Below the pieces are notes generated by a model. It saw only the letters and a list, made by a program, of their open reading frames with translations, was not told the DNA's origin and searched no databases. Shown piece after piece: positions 61,027-64,000 of a stretch of DNA of 64,000 bases. Source of the stretch: Cylindrospermum stagnale PCC 7417 (GTDB lineage Bacteria > Cyanobacteriota > Cyanobacteriia > Cyanobacteriales > Nostocaceae); assembly GCF_000317535.1 (NCBI RefSeq), contig NC_019757.1, positions 4,553,501 through 4,617,500 on the forward strand. The letters run 5' to 3'. Within the stretch, counting starts at the first letter, position 1, and each line of letters begins with the position of its first letter. The position numbers were made by a program, and so were the translations under genes.

Positions 61027-63132
61027 ATGAGTGCAACTGCTACTATTTCTCAGAATCCCCTACTTCAAGGCCTTGGTTTGCCTCCCTTCACAGAAATTAA
61101 ACCAGAGCAAGTAGAACCAGCCTTTAGCCAGCTGTTAGCAGAATTAAACAAACAATTGATTACCTTAGAGGCAAATGTACAACCTACTTGGAGTGGTTTA
61201 GTAGTACCTCTAGAAAAATTGACAGAAAAACTGTACTGGAGTTGGGGCATACTCAACCATTTAATGGGTGTGAAGAATAGCCCAAAACTTCGCGACGCTT
61301 ATGAAGCTGTACAGCCGCAGGTAGTGCAATTTATCAACACCCTCGGTCAAAGCCAAGCCATATACAATGCTTTTAAGACACTCCGCGCTAGCAAAGCCTG
61401 GGAAAGCTTAGAATCAGCCCAGCAGCGCATTGTTGAAGCAGCCATCCGCGATGCCGAGTTTTCCGGTGTTGGTTTAACAGGAGAAGCACGCGATCGCTAC
61501 AATGCTATTCAGATGGAATTAGCAGAACTATCCACCAAATTCTCTAACCATCTCCTCGATGCCACCAAAGCCTTTAGCCTAACCCTCACAAGCAAAGAAG
61601 AAATTGACGGCTTACCCAACAGCTTACTTAGTCTAGCTGCTCAAGCTGCCCGTGAAGCTGGAGAAGAAAACGCCACACCAGAAAATGGCCCCTGGCGGAT
61701 CACTTTAAACTTCCCCAGCTACGGCCCTTTCATGCAACATAGCACCCGTCGGGATCTGCGCGAAAAGCTCTACAAAGCACACATCACTCGTGCTTCCACC
61801 GGAGAATTGGATAACAACCCCTTAATTGAACGCATTTTAGATTTGCGGCAAAAACTGGCAAATTTAATCGGCTTTGAGAATTTTGCCGCACTCAGCCTAG
61901 CTAGTAAAATGGCCCAGAACGTCCAAGCAGTAGAAAAGCTTTTAGAAGAATTACGCCAAGCCAGCTATGATGCTGCTGTCCAAGACTTAGAAGAACTCAA
62001 AGCCTTTGCCTTATCTAAGGGAGCAGCAGAAGCCGAAGATTTAAAACACTGGGATATCAGCTTTTGGGCAGAACGCCAACGAGAAGAAAAATTTGCCTTT
62101 ACCGTTGAAGAATTACGTCCCTACTTCCCCCTACCCCAAGTGCTAGATGGTTTATTTGGGCTAGTAAAGCGGCTGTTTGGCGTCACTGTCACCCCAGCGG
62201 ATGGACAAGCTCCAGTCTGGCATGAGGATGTGCGTTATTTCCAAATCGCTGATGAAAAAGGCGACACACTCGCCTACTTTTACCTAGATGCTTTCAGCCG
62301 TCCCGCAGAAAAGCGCGGTGGTGCTTGGATGGATGTGTGCATCAATCGGGGCAAAACTACAGAAAATGGTGTGACTGCCATCCGCTTACCTGTAGCCTAT
62401 TTGATATGTAACCAAACTCCTCCAGTAGATGGCAATCCTAGCTTGATGACTTTCTATGAAGTAGAAACTTTGTTCCACGAGTTTGGACACGGCTTGCATC
62501 ACATGCTCACCAAGGTTAACTACCCTTCAGCCGCAGGCATCAATAATGTAGAGTGGGATGCAGTGGAACTGCCCAGTCAGTTTATGGAAAACTGGTGCTA
62601 TGACCGACCAACTTTCTTTGGCATGGCTAAACATTACGAAACTGGCGAACCTCTACCAGAGCATTATTATCAAAAGCTGCTAGCGGCACGCAATTATATG
62701 AGCGGTTCTGCTATGTTGCGGCAAGTTCACTTAAGCAGCGTTGATTTGGAACTACACCACCGCTATCACCCTGGTAGTGACGAAACTCCCGCAGATGTCC
62801 GTCATCGCATTGCTAAAACAACTTCTGTTTTGCCACCACTGCCAGAAGATGCTTTTTTATGCGCCTTTGGACACATTTTTGAAGGTGGTTATGCAGCCGG
62901 TTACTACAGTTATAAGTGGGCTGAAGTCCTGAGTGCTGACGCTTTTGCCGCTTTTGAAGAAGCAGGGCTAGAAAATGAAGCAGCGTTACAAGCCACAGGT
63001 AAACGCTACCGTGATACTGTGCTGGCCTTGGGCGGTAGCAAGCATCCAATGGAGGTATTTAAATCCTTCCGAGGACGGGAACCGAGTACAGGTGCTTTGC
63101 TTAAGCACAATGGTTTGTTGGCTGCTGTTTAA
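61027..63132 (+). CDS. prlC: M3 family metallopeptidase (oligopeptidase A-like)
   Basis: A 701-aa cytoplasmic thimet-type zinc peptidase. The active site LFHEFGHGLHHML (HExGH) is followed by the third ligand Glu in VEWDAVELPSQFMENWCY. Other family blocks are KWAEVLSADAFAAFEEAG and KRGGAWMDVCINR. It degrades short peptides, including cleaved signal peptides. ATG at 61027 fits family length; an in-frame ATG farther upstream would overlap the SDR gene. A GC-rich hairpin follows the stop. Confidence 0.93.
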   Translation: MSATATISQNPLLQGLGLPPFTEIKPEQVEPAFSQLLAELNKQLITLEANVQPTWSGLVVPLEKLTEKLYWSWGILNHLMGVKNSPKLRDAYEAVQPQVVQFINTLGQSQAIYNAFKTLRASKAWESLESAQQRIVEAAIRDAEFSGVGLTGEARDRYNAIQMELAELSTKFSNHLLDATKAFSLTLTSKEEIDGLPNSLLSLAAQAAREAGEENATPENGPWRITLNFPSYGPFMQHSTRRDLREKLYKAHITRASTGELDNNPLIERILDLRQKLANLIGFENFAALSLASKMAQNVQAVEKLLEELRQASYDAAVQDLEELKAFALSKGAAEAEDLKHWDISFWAERQREEKFAFTVEELRPYFPLPQVLDGLFGLVKRLFGVTVTPADGQAPVWHEDVRYFQIADEKGDTLAYFYLDAFSRPAEKRGGAWMDVCINRGKTTENGVTAIRLPVAYLICNQTPPVDGNPSLMTFYEVETLFHEFGHGLHHMLTKVNYPSAAGINNVEWDAVELPSQFMENWCYDRPTFFGMAKHYETGEPLPEHYYQKLLAARNYMSGSAMLRQVHLSSVDLELHHRYHPGSDETPADVRHRIAKTTSVLPPLPEDAFLCAFGHIFEGGYAAGYYSYKWAEVLSADAFAAFEEAGLENEAALQATGKRYRDTVLALGGSKHPMEVFKSFRGREPSTGALLKHNGLLAAV

Positions 63133-63140
63133 TATCGTTG

Positions 63141-63162
63141 GGTGGGCATTGCCCACCATTTT
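63141..63162 (+). terminator. Terminator-like hairpin after the oligopeptidase gene
   Basis: GGTGGGC-ATT-GCCCACC forms a 7-bp GC-rich stem followed by ATTTTC, 8 bases after the stop codon. It may also be an interspersed repeat. Confidence 0.55.
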
Positions 63163-63276
63163 CGATCTAATACCAATTCTCTGTAAGGCAGAAAAAATTG
63201 CCGAGAGTTATAGCGTAAAAATAAAAAATGCTGATTTTCTTCTTCTAGTCTATGAAATAGAAAGGTCTTTATCGTT

Positions 63277-63380
63277 ATGTCTAAGTCTTCAAAAAGACAC
63301 CTAGAAGATTTAGTTCGAGAGATTGAAGGGGCTTTCTCTACTAGCCAATACCCCGGAGATGATCAACTTGTGTATGATAC
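63277..63380 (+). pseudogene. Truncated gene disrupted by an IS630-like element
   Basis: From the ATG at 63277 the frame reads MSKSSKRHLEDLVREIEGAF then STSQYPGDDQLVYD, plausible as a soluble protein N-terminus. It then runs into the putative IS end after the TA at 63379-63380 and stops at 63420. The rest of the gene, if it exists, lies beyond the element outside the window. Confidence 0.5.
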
Positions 63381-63394
63381 AGCACTTCCCGCTG

Positions 63395-64000
63395 TTATGA
63401 GGTACAGTAGCAGCAACTAGCAAACCAGTTTCTTAAATGCAGAGGATTTATTAAGTCGAGCGCAACTGAGATTAGTTTATCAACCATTTCTGTTGTAGTT
63501 GGAGCAAAACTACGTAAGAAAAATTTGAGTTGTGACCACCATAATTCAATTGGATTAAAATCAGGAGAGTATGATGATAAACTTAGGACTGAAGCGCCGA
63601 CAGCTTCAATCATTGGCACAATTGAATCTCGTTTATGTGTGGATAAATTATCCATTACTACCACTGCCCCTGACCATAACTGCGGCACTAAAAACTTAGA
63701 TACAAATACTTCAAATGCGTTGCCATCCATTGAATCATTCATTGTCATTAATGCCACTACTTTTTTAATACTAATGGCTCCAATTACTGTAACCTTTGAA
63801 CCCCGATAGAAGGGGTTGAGAGAGTAAGCTCTTGTTCCCAATTGTGAACGGGCATGAGTCCTTTTTAAACCAAGTAGGATACCAGTTTCGTCAAGAAATA
63901 CTAAATTTTCTGGTTTTATATTTTTGACCTGATCCCAATAATTTAATCTTAAATTCAGTACTCTTTCTGTCCCTGCTTGGGTACTCCGCGTTGTTTTTTT
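63395..64000 (-). CDS. IS630-family transposase (5' end outside window)
   Basis: The minus-strand frame is open to the window edge, about 200 residues. The DDE catalytic core is visible: first Asp in ENLVFLDETGILL, second Asp in AVVVMDNLSTHK and the Glu in YSPDFNPIELWWSQLK. A possible element terminus (CAGCACTTCC) begins at 63381 beside a TA target. The HTH-containing N-terminus lies beyond the window. Confidence 0.88.
   Translation of the reverse strand, partial: KKTTRSTQAGTERVLNLRLNYWDQVKNIKPENLVFLDETGILLGLKRTHARSQLGTRAYSLNPFYRGSKVTVIGAISIKKVVALMTMNDSMDGNAFEVFVSKFLVPQLWSGAVVVMDNLSTHKRDSIVPMIEAVGASVLSLSSYSPDFNPIELWWSQLKFFLRSFAPTTTEMVDKLISVALDLINPLHLRNWFASCCYCTS

Noticed and set aside
63525-63809. 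94-codon plus-strand frame at the right end
   Set aside because: It is antisense to the IS630 transposase, whose catalytic motifs are read on the minus strand.

Overview
The window looks like a chromosomal segment of a filamentous, probably heterocyst-forming cyanobacterium of the Nostocales. The evidence is frequent HIP1 octamers (GCGATCGC), cyanobacterial genes (chlH, a Ycf34 protein, a TxlA/HCF164-like thioredoxin, DevBCA exporters), heptamer short tandem repeats (TAATGGG, TTTTGAA) and several families of palindromic interspersed repeats. Base composition looks moderately AT-rich. The genus cannot be fixed from sequence reading alone. No rRNA, tRNA or CRISPR was seen.

Layout. 1-8.4 kb: the 3' part of a tail-collar protein gene, an APH-fold kinase, and two very large uncharacterised proteins (1008 and 664 aa) in a probable operon. 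8.7-12.7 kb: a TetR regulator and a DevB-DevC-DevA ABC exporter, with similar candidate operators before the regulator and before devC. 12.7-15.7 kb: a transposase-like remnant, ExbB/ExbD, a small protein and an MMADHC-like protein. 15.7-20.1 kb: three tandem secreted leucine-rich-repeat (LRR) genes made by segmental duplication that also copied the tail of the MMADHC-like gene. 20.2-28.8 kb: an adenylation-carrier-thioesterase enzyme, a K+ channel, argD, a REC-PAS-adenylate cyclase, a repeat-rich gap and tsaB.

28.9-38.6 kb: ycf34, a CCA-adding enzyme, an exported adenosine deaminase-like protein, and a cluster of toxin-antitoxin-like genes (an orphan HicB, a Doc/Fic toxin with an unusual 208-aa partner, and HicBA directly behind chlH), plus a Uma2 nuclease-like gene. 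The chlH gene carries two in-frame inserts derived from repeats. 39-49 kb: an amidase, a LURP-one-like protein, three small secreted proteins, a CHAD protein, glpK, a NIL-ferredoxin, the TxlA-like thioredoxin, an MFS transporter and two small proteins.

49.1-55.8 kb is the most interesting block: a stressosome/partner-switching module with a globin-headed RsbR, RsbS, RsbT, RsbX, an RsbU-like phosphatase, an RsbW/SiaB-like ATP-binding protein, an RsbV-like STAS protein and, co-directionally, an MscS channel. There is no sigma-factor gene in the block. 55.8-64 kb: an IS200/IS605-like remnant, murG, a secreted NTF2-like protein, two short-chain dehydrogenases, a DUF1295 membrane protein, an M3 oligopeptidase, and an IS630-type transposase (cut by the window end) that interrupts a small gene.
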